64,000 bases of DNA from Larkinella punicea (GCF_003334855.1 NZ_QOWE01000008.1:1-64000), one strand, 5' to 3'; shown: positions 1 through 9,737, counted from the first letter of the stretch. The notes: generated by a model not told the origin, from the sequence alone. Program-made: numbers and translations.

Positions 1-2893
1 TGCCTACTACCACCGGGGTGCTGCCCACCGCCGTACAACCACTGCCGCTGGTCACCGTCACACTGTAAGTGCCACTGTGGGCACTCGTCGCATTATTGAT
101 CACCGGGTTCTGCTGATTGCTCGAATAAGCGTTGGGGCCTTTCCAAACGTAGGAAACACCACCCGATGCCGTTAACGACAACGACACCTGCACCGCCGTG
201 CCTACGCAGGTGGTGGATGAAGACACCTGGCTTACCACCGGCACGGGATTTACCACCACCGTGACGGTTTTGGTTACACTGCAATTCTGGCTGTCGGTGA
301 TCACCACCGTATACGTACTCGTCGTCGTCAGGTTCGATACCGTTACACTGCTGCCGTTGCCCAAACCACCACTCCATTGATAACTTAATGAGCCGGTTTG
401 ACCCGTCGCACTGGCCGTCAGCACCACACTGCCGCCCGAACAAACCGCCGTCTGAGAAGCCGTCAAGGTGCCCGACAGACTACAGGGTGGATTGGGACAC
501 GTGCCCACCACCACCGGGGTGCTGCCCACCGCCGTACAACCACTGCCGCTGGTCACCGTCACACTGTAAGTGCCGTTGTTAGCCGTGGTTGCATTGGCAA
601 TCACCGGGTTCTGCTGATTGCTCGAATAAGCGTTAGGACCGCGCCAAACGTAGGAAACACCACCCGATGCACTCAGGTTGAGTGAGATCTGCACCGCCGT
701 GCCTACGCAGGTGGTGGATGAAGACACCTGACTCACCACCGGCACGGGATTTACCACCACCGTGACGGTTTTGGTTACACTGCAATTCTGGCTGTCGGTG
801 ATCACCACTGTATACGTACTCGTCGTCGTCAGGTTCGACACTGTTACACTGCTGCCGCTGCCCAAACCACCACTCCATTGATAACTCACCGAGCCGGTTT
901 GACCTGTCGCACTGGCCGTCAGCACTACACTGCCGCCCGAACAAACCGCCGTCTGTGAGGACACGACCGTACCCGACAAACTGCAAGGGGGGTCAATGTG
1001 ACATGTCCCCACCACCGGCGTACTGCCTACTGCCGTACAGCCAATGCCACTGGTTACCGTCACACTGTAGGTGCCAGTGTTGGCCGCGGTCGCATTATTG
1101 ATCACCGGGTTCTGCTGATTGCTCGAATACCCGTTGGGACCCTTCCACAGATAAGACACTCCCCCAGCAGATGTCAACATAATCAACATCGTCGTGCCTA
1201 CACAGGCTGTAGACGAAGACACCTGTGGGAATGGCACGCCTTGCACGGTCACATTGACAGTAGCGGTACCTGTACAATTAGAACCCGCTACGGTCAGCGT
1301 ATAACTGCCGTTATGGGTCAATTGTGCGTTGGTAATCACGGGATTTTGTACGGACGAGCTAAAGCCGTTTGGACCTTTCCAACTGTATGAATTGAAGCCA
1401 CTCGTTGCTGTTAGACTAACCATATCGCCCACACAAACGGTAGCAGGTAAAGCCCCCGCCAATGGATTACAAATACAGGCTTTGACGGTTACCGGTTGTG
1501 TTACAGCCTGATTACTGCAACCGTTTTGACTGTATACCGCCAGCGTATAACTACCGGAATGGCTTACCTGAGCATTATTCACCACCACCGTTTGCCCGGT
1601 CTCATAAAAACCATTGGGGCCTCTCCAAATATAGTGGTAGGGTTGCGTTCCCCCACTCGCGGTTGCTGACAGACTAAAACTCCCGCCTAAACAGGTGCTC
1701 GCGCTTACCGATGCAGTAACCGTTGGTTTTGGCAAAATCTTCAGGCTGGTTATGGCGGTTCCTGAACAAACGGATGTTCCCGTGATCACAACTGTATAAC
1801 TACCGGTGTTGGCGGTCGTTGCGTTGGGAATCGTCGGGCTTTGCAGGGAACTTGTAAAACCGTTGGGGCCGTACCATTTATAGGTTATTCCTCCATCGGT
1901 TGCCGACAAGGTAATGGTTCCTCCTTCGCAAACCGGAGAGTTACAGATGGCAATCGGTAAGGTGCCAATCAAAGCGGTTGTACTGGACAAGGCCGTGCAA
2001 CCGGTTGCATCGGTTATTTTCACCGTATACACCCCCGCATTGGCGGTCGTCGCCACAGGAATGGTCTGGCTTTGACCGGTTTTCGAAAATCCATTGGGCC
2101 CGGTCCAGGCATATTGGTACGGAGCAGTGCCTCCCTGGGCAGTTGCACTCAACACCAATGGACTGGCTTCACACGTTGGATTGGCACTGGCCGTGGCAAG
2201 AATCTCGCACTCCGGCCCCGGAATGACTTCTATAGCACAACAGCCACCCACCGGGCAGCTTCCGAACATTCCCGTAAAAGAATAGGTACCAATCGATTTG
2301 ATGACCAATGTACTCCCCGTCGCCACGGCCTGATCTGCCGAAAACTGGCTTAGCCCATTTCGGGTCCATTGAACATTCGTTAGCGGTATTGGAATGGAAA
2401 CCGTAAATTCATCACCGGCGTACCATTGAATCGGTACGGAAAAACAGGTTAGTGCAATGTCGTCTTCCGATAAATCGTGATTATTGGGCACCGAGTTGGG
2501 ATCCGTACCCTGCATTTCCGTTACCTCAGCGGTATTAAACCATACGCCCCGCTCCAGTACTTTCGCTTTTAATTCCAGTATAACCGAATCACCCGCAGCC
2601 AGAACGCCAATGTTCCAATTACCACTGGCCGGTGTAAACAACCCGGAACCCCGTAAAACCGTGTGCGTACTGTATTGAGCACCGGTTGACAGGTCGTCTT
2701 TTACCACAACGCCATTCGCAGGGCCGTTTCCGTCATTTCCCACCACAACGGTGTATGAAACGATCTCATTTAAAGCCGGGTGAGCATTATCGATTTTCTT
2801 GTGAACATATACATTGGGGTTCTGGGCAACCGCCATTCCGACGCTAAAAAGCAGAACAAGGATCGTTTGCCACAGACGATGGGATGCCATCAT
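1..2893 (-). CDS. Large secreted Ig-like repeat protein, 3' end outside window
   Basis: The minus-strand frame is open from an ATG at 2893 to the left edge, giving about 964 residues without a stop in the segments checked. The start is chosen because it gives a clear signal peptide (MMASHRLWQTILVLLFSVG, then MAVAQ). After it comes a DUF11-like repeat (about residues 25-140: NPNVYVHKKIDNAHPALNEIVSYTVVV spacing, DSVILELKAKV), then a chain of Ig/PKD-like modules. Each module contains a W-K/R-G-PNG(Y/F) core, a N-A-T-T-A-N-x-G-x-Y-x-V-x-V strand and paired cysteines. In Bacteroidota such proteins are surface adhesins or gliding/secretion (type IX) cargo with a C-terminal sorting domain; that end is not visible here. 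Function beyond surface exposure is not known. It is transcribed leftwards behind an unusual hairpin leader. Confidence 0.85.
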   Translation of the reverse strand, partial: MMASHRLWQTILVLLFSVGMAVAQNPNVYVHKKIDNAHPALNEIVSYTVVVGNDGNGPANGVVVKDDLSTGAQYSTHTVLRGSGLFTPASGNWNIGVLAAGDSVILELKAKVLERGVWFNTAEVTEMQGTDPNSVPNNHDLSEDDIALTCFSVPIQWYAGDEFTVSIPIPLTNVQWTRNGLSQFSADQAVATGSTLVIKSIGTYSFTGMFGSCPVGGCCAIEVIPGPECEILATASANPTCEASPLVLSATAQGGTAPYQYAWTGPNGFSKTGQSQTIPVATTANAGVYTVKITDATGCTALSSTTALIGTLPIAICNSPVCEGGTITLSATDGGITYKWYGPNGFTSSLQSPTIPNATTANTGSYTVVITGTSVCSGTAITSLKILPKPTVTASVSASTCLGGSFSLSATASGGTQPYHYIWRGPNGFYETGQTVVVNNAQVSHSGSYTLAVYSQNGCSNQAVTQPVTVKACICNPLAGALPATVCVGDMVSLTATSGFNSYSWKGPNGFSSSVQNPVITNAQLTHNGSYTLTVAGSNCTGTATVNVTVQGVPFPQVSSSTACVGTTMLIMLTSAGGVSYLWKGPNGYSSNQQNPVINNATAANTGTYSVTVTSGIGCTAVGSTPVVGTCHIDPPCSLSGTVVSSQTAVCSGGSVVLTASATGQTGSVSYQWSGGLGSGSSVTVSNLTTTSTYTVVITDSQNCSVTKTVTVVVNPVPVVSQVSSSTTCVGTAVQISLNLSASGGVSYVWRGPNAYSSNQQNPVIANATTANNGTYSVTVTSGSGCTAVGSTPVVVGTCPNPPCSLSGTLTASQTAVCSGGSVVLTASATGQTGSLSYQWSGGLGNGSSVTVSNLTTTSTYTVVITDSQNCSVTKTVTVVVNPVPVVSQVSSSTTCVGTAVQVSLSLTASGGVSYVWKGPNAYSSNQQNPVINNATSAHSGTYSVTVTSGSGCTAVGSTPVVVG
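9..1010 (-). repeat. Nearly exact 501-bp tandem repeat in the adhesin gene
   Basis: Two adjacent units, 9-509 and 510-1010, align with few mismatches; a third, more diverged unit begins at 1011. The landmark ACCACCGGGGTGCTGCCCAC starts at 9 and at 510, and its variant ACCACCGGCGTACTGCCTAC starts at 1011, so the period is 501 bp. That is exactly 167 codons, so gain or loss of a unit would keep the frame. Each unit encodes two Ig-like modules. The array continues left out of the window, so the copy number is unknown. Confidence 0.9.
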
Positions 2894-2918
2894 CGCTTGC
2901 TTAAAGAACAATATTTTA

Positions 2919-2938
2919 AATTGCTTTGACAAGCAATT
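2919..2938 (-). other. 8-bp dyad in the leader of the adhesin gene
   Basis: AATTGCTT and AAGCAATT are perfect 8-bp arms around TGAC, 26 bp upstream of the start codon at 2893. It could be a leader hairpin or an operator half-pair. No clear TAnnTTTG element was found on the minus strand near it. Confidence 0.4.
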
Positions 2939-3374
2939 ATTTGACACTAATGTATGACGGCGAGTTACTTCCGGGGCAAATGAAGCACGCACGATTACCG
3001 GAATCGTGTAGTGGTTGTACTTCGTATTTGTCTGCCCATTTCTGTCTGCACGCAAAGTAGATGTTCTTTTCATCTGATGACCTTTTAGTTCTGTTTCCGA
3101 CAGACTTCGCCAGCAAACAGCGTGTACCTTTATTTCAGACTTAACTTGACGATAAAAGTCACTTCCAATCCACAGGATTTCCGTCAAAATAGTATAGCCT
3201 CCTGATAACTAAAACATTGCCGAATCGCCTGTTTGAGCTATGCTGTGTATTCAAATACATCCTCCCGCGCAGATACTTAAAAAAGGAAACATAATTCTAT
3301 ATTTGTACACACAATCAATAGCTAAAATTATGCCATAGCTTGTCCCGCGAATGAAACAAATGGAGCCTAAACGC
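2939..3374. other. Intergenic region, no gene seen
   Basis: About 435 bp between the leader of the adhesin gene and the terminator of the next gene. No open frame with a credible protein was seen on either strand. It must hold the adhesin promoter, which I could not place. Confidence 0.5.
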
Positions 3375-3401
3375 AAAAAACCTGCCGGGTGGCAGGTTTT
3401 T
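3375..3401 (-). terminator. Rho-independent terminator
   Basis: AAAAACCTGCC and GGCAGGTTTTT form a perfect 11-bp stem around a 4-nt loop, with a T run on either strand. It lies 22 bp after the stop of the 3424-6636 gene and can end transcription in both directions. Confidence 0.85.
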
Positions 3402-3423
3402 CTAGCAGGAAGGATGAGAAAGT

Positions 3424-6400
3424 TTAGAAATCGTAGCCCAGGGTTAGATAAGCCACCGGTTTCCCGACCACATTATTTTCAACCCCCCAGGCATAATCAA
3501 ACTTGACGTAGTAACCAAAGAGCATCGTTCGGGCACCGGCACCGTATCCCAGTAAAAAAGGATTTTTAAAATTGGTAACGGTTGCCTGGAAAGGGTCACC
3601 TGCTCCTCCCACGATCTCGGTGTTCAGGCTATTTTGCCGGCTGAACGGACCTTTTCCGGCCCAGGCCGTACCAATGTCACTAAAAGCAACCAACTGAAAA
3701 TTCCGGAGAAAATTGGACGTAACCGGTCCCCGATGCAAATACCGGATGACGGGCAGACGCAGTTCGGCGTTGGCAAGCATGTGACTGTTACCAGTCAGCT
3801 TACCCAAGCGGAAGCCGCGCAACGGAGCCGCCAGATCCAGGAAGAACACATCCCGGTTGTCCCGGTTGGGAGACAATAACAAGGGGTTGTTCGCCTTGTC
3901 TTCTTTGATGCCTTCCGAAATGCCGATCCAGTTTTCCATCCCGCCCAATGTACTCTTTTTGGGTGCCGCACCGGCTGAATGGCTACCGGACAAACGCAGA
4001 GCGAGGATAATATCCCGGTGGATTTTTTGATAATGCCGCAGGTCAACCGTGATCCGGTCAAAGCTGCCCGCTCCTCTTCGAACGCCACTTTCCACTTTTT
4101 CCGTCAAACCGATGTAATTTTCGTACCGGAGCTTGAAACGGGTTCCCTCAATCATATTCATTCCGTTGAGAGTCGTATTATCAAAAACGTATTCCGCTTT
4201 CGCACCGGTGTAGTCCGACGAACTGCCGCCCACCTGCAACAAGTCCAGGTAGCGGGTTACGATGTAGAAAGGTGCTACCGTAAACCGGCTGTTCACAGAA
4301 ATAGGGTACGAAGCCGACAGGGTTACTTTGTTGAACCGGTATTTCTGGTATTGACCCGCATCGGAGAAAATCGTCTTCCGGTCAAACCGGGCGCTGTAAT
4401 CAATCCGGTTTACCAGTTTGTGGTACTCGGTAAACAGGTCGCTGTTCCGGAGGTTGGTGGTGATGAACAAACCGGCCCGGATGATGTGGTTTTCCAGCAG
4501 GTCATTCATGGTGAGCGACTGAAAATAGCCAAAACCTCGGATTGGATCGATCCGCCAATCGGAACTGGCATCACTCGCGACGAACAAGCCCTGGTATTTG
4601 TAAGGCCCCCGAATCGTTACATTCTCCCGTCGGCGGGTGCGCGGGATGGCCACCGATGCCGACGTGTTTGTACTCCGGCGTTGCTTAAATTCAATGGTTT
4701 TGGCCACATCACTGTCAAACTGGTAGTTGTCCGTATCGACCTCGCCCGGCTCCAGCTTTAGCGCAGTTACTGCCGTGGAATCGACGGTTTTGGCCGCCGT
4801 CACAGAACTCGTACTGGGAGCCGTCGTGGGAGTTGCCACGGCCTTGGGAACTTCCTGAACGGTAGCCCGGCGGGTGAGCGGCAACTGGCGCGCCTGGTTC
4901 AGGTTGACCCGGGGCCGAAACCCAATGACCTCACTCCCATTTTTCAACTGGCTGTAGACCATCGCGCCCGACGTAGGATTCAGGTCGTAGCGACGGATAT
5001 TCTGACTAAAACCGGTAACAAATTCCCTCGTTTTGGTTTCAACATCCATTTTGGCGAGATTCCGCACACCAGTTGCATCATCGAGATAATAGATAATATT
5101 TTCGGAAGAAGCTACCGGACGCATGGCGATACTCAGCGAGTCGGTCAGGCGGCTCACCACCTCGACGCGGGGCGTTCCGTCGTGCAGAAACAGACTGAGT
5201 TGATTGCGAATGGATTTGTAATTTCCTTTGTCGAGGCTGAGGGAGTCGATGTGCCGGTTCGAAGAAAACACGATTTGCCGGGTTCGGCCCACAAACTGCG
5301 GATACAGATCGTCGTACAAATCATTCGTCAGTTGCTGCACGGTTCCCCGGCCCATGCTGAAGAGGTATAAGTCATTTTGCCCCCGACGATCCGCACTGAA
5401 CACCACACTCGCTCCGTCGTCGGAAGCATCCATATCGATCACCTGACTAACACCCCGAACGACCATCCGTTGCTTGAGCTTCGCTTTTTTATCGAGGTTG
5501 TTGTATACATATAAGTAAGTCTGTCCCCGCTCTTCGGTCAACACCAGCAGGTTGTCGCGCTGCCAGGTAACGAGCGGAGAAGCCGGTTTTACGGGCGATT
5601 CGTCCTGCTTGTAACCTCCTTTTCGAATCACCTGCTTTTTCTGGGTCTGGGTGTTGACCACGGTTACTTCAAACTTTCCGCGCCAGGCCGTCGCATAGGC
5701 ATACTGGCTCTGGTCGGGGCTCAGTTTCAGACTGGTCAGTTGGGCGGGCTCTTTGGAACTGGAAACCGTTACCTGAAAACCGTCTTCACCCGGTTTGTAG
5801 GCATCGACAACCGGTTTGGCCATCGACGAATAATATTCCCGCCATTCCCGCAAAAACCGCGAATACGGAACCCCCAGCGTGCTGGCAATGCTGTTCTGCT
5901 CGTTCCGGATGATACGGGTCAGGTTCAGAATGTTGGAAATATTATCTTTCCCGTAACGCTCCGCAATGTAATTCCAGATGGAATGGCCTACATACATGGC
6001 CTCCTCCCCCACCAGTGTGGACGGTTTACGAACCGGGCGCGTCAGTGCGACGTCGCGCATGTAATCGTCCAGGTCAACACTCCAGCCATCGGCAATGTAG
6101 GATGCAATGCCCGGCATATACCATTCCGGCAACGAAAGGAGTAGTGAGCTTTGCAGGGCGTCTTTCAAACTGCCGCCATAGAGCATATCGTAGACGAAAA
6201 GCAGCGAAACTTCCTTAATCAATTGCTTGCGAAAGCTAATCTGGTCGCCCGTGAAAGCCAGTTCCAGCCGCGATTTGGCCAGGCTTAACTCCTTGTAATT
6301 CGTGCCGCTGGGCGCACTCAGACCAATGTTACTTTGGGAAAGCTCCTGGGGCGAGTTGTAAATAAAAACCTTGATGCGGTTATACGGCGTATAGCCCAGG

Positions 6401-6636
6401 ATTTCGGTGATCCGGTCAAAATCCGTTTCGGCATACTGCGCCGTTAAATTGGCAATCTGGTTGCCTTCCTGATAAAAATAGATCTCAAAGTTGGAGGTTT
6501 TGATTACCTTCCAATCAAACTTCCGGTATTGAATACGGTTTCTCCCAAACTGTTCCTGCGAAGGATAGTTTTGTGCCACCACTTCATTCATTACCAGCAA
6601 CAGTCCGGCCAGGCAGAGTATAAATTGCTTACTCAT
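3424..6636 (-). CDS. TolB-type propeller fused to an outer-membrane beta-barrel
   Basis: A 1070-residue exported protein with signal peptide MSKQFILCLAGLLLVMNEVVA/Q-like cleavage. Residues about 25-280 resemble the peptidase-MA-like module often annotated beside TolB repeats (SLPEWYMPGIASYIADGW; AMYVGHSIWNYIAERYGKD), but no HExxH is visible, so it is probably not a protease. Residues about 290-600 contain PD40 repeats (LKLSPDQSQYAYATAWRG; DDGASVVFSADRRGQNDLYLF; DLYPQFVGRTRQIVFSSNRH). The C-terminal ~400 residues look like a BamA/D15-type barrel ending in aromatic YLTLGYDF. Bacteroidota carry such fusions; their role is unclear, perhaps outer-membrane assembly or surface display. It is transcribed alone, with a strong terminator behind it. 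Confidence 0.8.
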   Translation of the reverse strand: MSKQFILCLAGLLLVMNEVVAQNYPSQEQFGRNRIQYRKFDWKVIKTSNFEIYFYQEGNQIANLTAQYAETDFDRITEILGYTPYNRIKVFIYNSPQELSQSNIGLSAPSGTNYKELSLAKSRLELAFTGDQISFRKQLIKEVSLLFVYDMLYGGSLKDALQSSLLLSLPEWYMPGIASYIADGWSVDLDDYMRDVALTRPVRKPSTLVGEEAMYVGHSIWNYIAERYGKDNISNILNLTRIIRNEQNSIASTLGVPYSRFLREWREYYSSMAKPVVDAYKPGEDGFQVTVSSSKEPAQLTSLKLSPDQSQYAYATAWRGKFEVTVVNTQTQKKQVIRKGGYKQDESPVKPASPLVTWQRDNLLVLTEERGQTYLYVYNNLDKKAKLKQRMVVRGVSQVIDMDASDDGASVVFSADRRGQNDLYLFSMGRGTVQQLTNDLYDDLYPQFVGRTRQIVFSSNRHIDSLSLDKGNYKSIRNQLSLFLHDGTPRVEVVSRLTDSLSIAMRPVASSENIIYYLDDATGVRNLAKMDVETKTREFVTGFSQNIRRYDLNPTSGAMVYSQLKNGSEVIGFRPRVNLNQARQLPLTRRATVQEVPKAVATPTTAPSTSSVTAAKTVDSTAVTALKLEPGEVDTDNYQFDSDVAKTIEFKQRRSTNTSASVAIPRTRRRENVTIRGPYKYQGLFVASDASSDWRIDPIRGFGYFQSLTMNDLLENHIIRAGLFITTNLRNSDLFTEYHKLVNRIDYSARFDRKTIFSDAGQYQKYRFNKVTLSASYPISVNSRFTVAPFYIVTRYLDLLQVGGSSSDYTGAKAEYVFDNTTLNGMNMIEGTRFKLRYENYIGLTEKVESGVRRGAGSFDRITVDLRHYQKIHRDIILALRLSGSHSAGAAPKKSTLGGMENWIGISEGIKEDKANNPLLLSPNRDNRDVFFLDLAAPLRGFRLGKLTGNSHMLANAELRLPVIRYLHRGPVTSNFLRNFQLVAFSDIGTAWAGKGPFSRQNSLNTEIVGGAGDPFQATVTNFKNPFLLGYGAGARTMLFGYYVKFDYAWGVENNVVGKPVAYLTLGYDF

Positions 6637-6704
6637 ATGTAACGCTACTTTTAGAAATGGTTTCAGATCTGATGACTCCGGGATTGAACAACCGGCCTCA
6701 AACC

Positions 6705-7781
6705 TTATCCAACATTTTTTCCACTGTAATATAACGAAAAGCTACGCTCAATATTAACCTCCGGGTCTAATTCTTTCCGACCTTCCAGAAAGTCGGCGAA
6801 CTGGTCGGCAAAATACGGGGCCAGTGATACGCCCTTGGTACCCAACCCATTGAAAATCCCCACCGCCGGATGGGCCGGATGCAAGCCAATCAACGGCCGC
6901 CGGTCTTTGGTAGCCGGACGAATGCCGACCCGCTGCCCGACAATCCGGTACGGAACTTTCAGCAGACCCTGTACTTTCTGCTGTAGAAACGCTTTTCCGT
7001 CCTCGGTTGTTTGCCAGTCGATGTCATGCCAGGTGTAAGTCGCTCCAATTCGGTAACGATTTGATTCAACGGGCATTATAAAGGCTCCCTGATTAACGAT
7101 GCTGGTAACCGGATAATTGTCCATCGTAACATCCAGAACCTGCCCTTTCACGGGATTGTAGGGTAGCCAGTCGAACAACGGATTTCGATGCGCATGGGGG
7201 CCTTCACAGAAAATGATTTTGTCGTAGACGCCTTCCTGCCATAAAACCCCATTCGCCCTGATTTCTATTCCCTTAGCGTCAAAATCTGTTTCGATATACC
7301 GGTTTTGCTCCTGAAAAAAAAGCCGGATGGCGTTCAAAAAAACCGGCACATCCACCCAGCCGGACCGGGTTACTTCCAGACCACCAAACGGGTTGTGAAT
7401 ATAGGGCTGATACTGCTGATTGTCAACGGATTCGGCCACATAGCGACCGATGGAGGAATCGGACGTCTGGGCCAGGTAACTGTTTTGTTCTTCAACCGAA
7501 CGGAAGGGGCGGTAAATGTTGGAAAAATGGAGCAAAGGAATCTTCAGTTCCCGCTCGACTTCGCCGTAGAAAGCCGTCAGAAACGGAAACAACTGATCGG
7601 CCTTCCAGGTGCGGACGAGTTTTTTTCCCGTCAGCGGATTGAAAATTCCCGCTGCCGCCAGCGATGCCGAAGGAAGATGGGAAGAGTTGACGAGAACGAC
7701 TTTTTTACCCCGCCGATGGAGCGTCCAGGCCAATACCGACCCGGCAATACCCTGTCCGACAATCAAATAATCGGCGGTCAT
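6705..7781 (-). CDS. FAD-dependent oxidoreductase (DAO family)
   Basis: A 358-residue protein whose N-terminus, DYLIVGQGIAGSVLAWTLHR, is a Rossmann FAD-binding GxGxxG motif, followed by AAGIFNPLTGKK. Near the C-terminus VGIRPATKDRRPLIG and NGLGTKGVSLAPYFA complete the D-amino-acid-oxidase fold. Family members oxidise amino acids or glycine, or act as the C-terminal half of MnmC in tRNA modification; the substrate cannot be read here. It overlaps the cmk stop by ATGA (7778-7781), so the two are translationally coupled. Confidence 0.85.
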   Translation of the reverse strand: MTADYLIVGQGIAGSVLAWTLHRRGKKVVLVNSSHLPSASLAAAGIFNPLTGKKLVRTWKADQLFPFLTAFYGEVERELKIPLLHFSNIYRPFRSVEEQNSYLAQTSDSSIGRYVAESVDNQQYQPYIHNPFGGLEVTRSGWVDVPVFLNAIRLFFQEQNRYIETDFDAKGIEIRANGVLWQEGVYDKIIFCEGPHAHRNPLFDWLPYNPVKGQVLDVTMDNYPVTSIVNQGAFIMPVESNRYRIGATYTWHDIDWQTTEDGKAFLQQKVQGLLKVPYRIVGQRVGIRPATKDRRPLIGLHPAHPAVGIFNGLGTKGVSLAPYFADQFADFLEGRKELDPEVNIERSFSLYYSGKNVG

Positions 7782-8494
7782 GCATCAATGGGTTTGAAGT
7801 GCCCTTTTCGGTGGAGGTTAGAGATTTTCTCATCGGCCAGTTGAATCACCCAGTCAATTTGCTCGTCGATGGTGATGAAGGAGGTATCCAGTTCAATGGC
7901 ATCTTCAGCTTTCCGAAGCGGCCCCTCGCTGCGATTGCTGTCGATAAAATCCCGCTTTTTGAGGTTCTCCAAAATTACATCAAGCCCCACCATTTCGCCC
8001 TTCTGCAGCAACTCAATCTGTCGGCGCTGCGCCCGAATGGTGGCGTCGGCCGTCATAAAAATTTTCAGTTCCGCGTCTGGAAATACCTTCGTCCCGATAT
8101 CCCGTCCGTCCATGACCACGCCCCGTCTGCGCCCCAGCTTCTGTTGCTGGGCGACCATGGCATACCGCACTTCGGGAATCGCACTGACTTCACTGACGAT
8201 ATTGGATATGTACATTTTCCGGATTTCCTCTTCAACATTCAAACCGTTCAGGCAGGTTTCGTTCCGGCCATTTCTGGGATTGAAATTGAAGGTAATCTGA
8301 ATAAGTTGAAGCGCATCCTGGACGGCTTTGGGATTGGTGAGGGCAACGTGATTCTGGATAAAATACAAACTCACGGAACGGTACATAGCACCCGTATCGA
8401 TGTAGGCATAGCCCATCCGGGCAGCCACCTGTTTGGCCGTCGTACTTTTTCCACAACTGGAATAGCCGTCGATGGCAATGACTATTTTTGGCAT
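7778..8494 (-). CDS. cmk: (d)CMP kinase
   Basis: The 238-residue protein transfers phosphate from ATP to CMP or dCMP in the cytoplasm, feeding pyrimidine nucleotide synthesis. The P-loop GYSSCGKSTT (residues 9-18), the YIDTGAMYRSV segment and VVMDGRDIGTKVFPDAELKI are hallmarks of the family, and the length is typical. The start at 8494 places the P-loop at the usual distance from the N-terminus. It is followed by the FAD oxidoreductase with a 4-bp overlap and preceded by the GNAT gene 30 bp away. Confidence 0.97.
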   Translation of the reverse strand: MPKIVIAIDGYSSCGKSTTAKQVAARMGYAYIDTGAMYRSVSLYFIQNHVALTNPKAVQDALQLIQITFNFNPRNGRNETCLNGLNVEEEIRKMYISNIVSEVSAIPEVRYAMVAQQQKLGRRRGVVMDGRDIGTKVFPDAELKIFMTADATIRAQRRQIELLQKGEMVGLDVILENLKKRDFIDSNRSEGPLRKAEDAIELDTSFITIDEQIDWVIQLADEKISNLHRKGHFKPIDA

Positions 8495-8524
8495 GAGTGC
8501 AAAGAAACAACTTTCCGGGGAACC

Positions 8525-9139
8525 CTACTGCTTTCCGGCCAGGGAAATACGCTCCTGCCGGGTTACAAATTCTTCGCGGAGCAAAGCGAATATGTGTTCG
8601 TCGAGGTATTGATTGTTCTTGATGGCGGCTTTTTTCAGAACGGCTTCAGCCCGAAAACCCGCCTGTTCCAATACCCGCATCGACACCTTGTTTCCCTCCA
8701 AAACGCAGCCAAAAAGCCGGTTTACCTGAAAATTAACAAAAATGTAGTTGACCATGGCCGGCAGCACTTCGGTCATGATACCCTGCCCCCAGTGCGATTC
8801 GCCCAGCCAATAGCCAATCTCGGCATTGTGCCGGTAAATGTCCTCTTTGATGGTAAACCCCACATTGCCAACGGCTTTGCCGCCAATATCAATCGCCAGA
8901 TTGACCGGTTGTTGATACGAACGATTCATCCGGATCCAGGAACTGGCGTCACGGACGGTATAGGGATGCGGAAAAAAATCCCGGACACGGTCCCAGATTT
9001 TTCGGTTGTTGGCCTGTTCAGATAACGAAAATTCATCGCCATCACGCCAGGATCGCAGAGTGCAGGTATCTAGATAAATGGTTGCCACGTTGCTGCCCGT
9101 TTTTGGCCAATATACGGTTTTTACAATATGGCCTTTCAC
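8525..9139 (-). CDS. GNAT-family N-acetyltransferase
   Basis: About 204 residues of the RimJ/RimL type: LDTCTLRSWRDGDEFSLSE at the N-terminus, GNVGFTIKEDIYRHNAEIGYWL, then the acetyl-CoA loop ESHWGQGIMTEVL and VLEGNKVSMRVLEQAGF. These enzymes move an acetyl group from acetyl-CoA to an amine, often a protein N-terminus; the target is not predictable. The exact start is uncertain; an in-frame start further in would remove the first ~15 residues. It lies 7 bp after lutC and may share its transcript. Confidence 0.85.
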   Translation of the reverse strand: MKGHIVKTVYWPKTGSNVATIYLDTCTLRSWRDGDEFSLSEQANNRKIWDRVRDFFPHPYTVRDASSWIRMNRSYQQPVNLAIDIGGKAVGNVGFTIKEDIYRHNAEIGYWLGESHWGQGIMTEVLPAMVNYIFVNFQVNRLFGCVLEGNKVSMRVLEQAGFRAEAVLKKAAIKNNQYLDEHIFALLREEFVTRQERISLAGKQ

Positions 9140-9146
9140 TTTTCAG

Positions 9147-9737
9147 TTATGAATTTTGCAACAAAACCACGGAAAGGCTCCGCGCACCGTGGGCTCCAAT
9201 GACCAATGCCTGCTCAATATCGGCGGTTTTCGACGGCCCGGCGATGAATACCCCGAAGCCCGATTCGCTTATGTTCAGCCGTTCGTAGGCGTCGTGCATG
9301 TTCGGCACCAGGTCAGCCGTGTTGAGCAGTAATACCAGATGCTGGCAGATAAACGGCAAAACACGGTGGCCTCCCCGCTCCTCCGGCACCCAGATGGCCG
9401 AGTTCTCGGCCACGCCAAAAACGCCCTGAATAATGGCCAAATCGACGGTTTCCAGTTGGTGCGGATCCAGGACGTCCCACTCTGTGGTTGCCAGATGCTG
9501 TAAAGCCGGCACTTTGCTCACCACACTGGGCAAGTCACTGTAGGTCTGCCGGATATAGGTCTCCGCTTCCGCGTAGTCTGCCACCAGCACCGGCGTTCCG
9601 CCGATAAACCGAAGGATTTCCGAAAACTTGGCAACCAGATCCGGGTAATCGGACTGGAACCGGGTCGTTTCGGGCAAAGGTTGAAGCTCGGGTTTGTTCT
9701 GCTTCACAGCAGAGAGAATTCGTTCGCGACTGTTCAT
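9147..9737 (-). CDS. lutC: Lactate utilisation protein C
   Basis: A 196-residue LUD-domain protein beginning MNSRERILSAVKQNKPE, the usual LutC start. The longer frame to 9764 would lie within lutB. Visible family features are FGVAENSAIWVPEERGGHRVLPFICQ in the middle and GFGVFIAGPSKTADIEQALVIGAHGARSL near the end. LutC works with LutA and LutB in oxidation of L-lactate to pyruvate. Its start overlaps the stop of lutB by ATGA (9734-9737), indicating translational coupling. Confidence 0.93.
   Translation of the reverse strand: MNSRERILSAVKQNKPELQPLPETTRFQSDYPDLVAKFSEILRFIGGTPVLVADYAEAETYIRQTYSDLPSVVSKVPALQHLATTEWDVLDPHQLETVDLAIIQGVFGVAENSAIWVPEERGGHRVLPFICQHLVLLLNTADLVPNMHDAYERLNISESGFGVFIAGPSKTADIEQALVIGAHGARSLSVVLLQNS

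Noticed and set aside
1-1500. Repeats that could suggest a CRISPR array or a mobile element
   Set aside because: The units are long, in frame and encode Ig-like modules with no spacers or transposase.
7799-9025. 408-residue plus-strand frame across cmk and the GNAT gene
   Set aside because: The minus strand has clear cmk and GNAT motifs; the plus frame has no domain.
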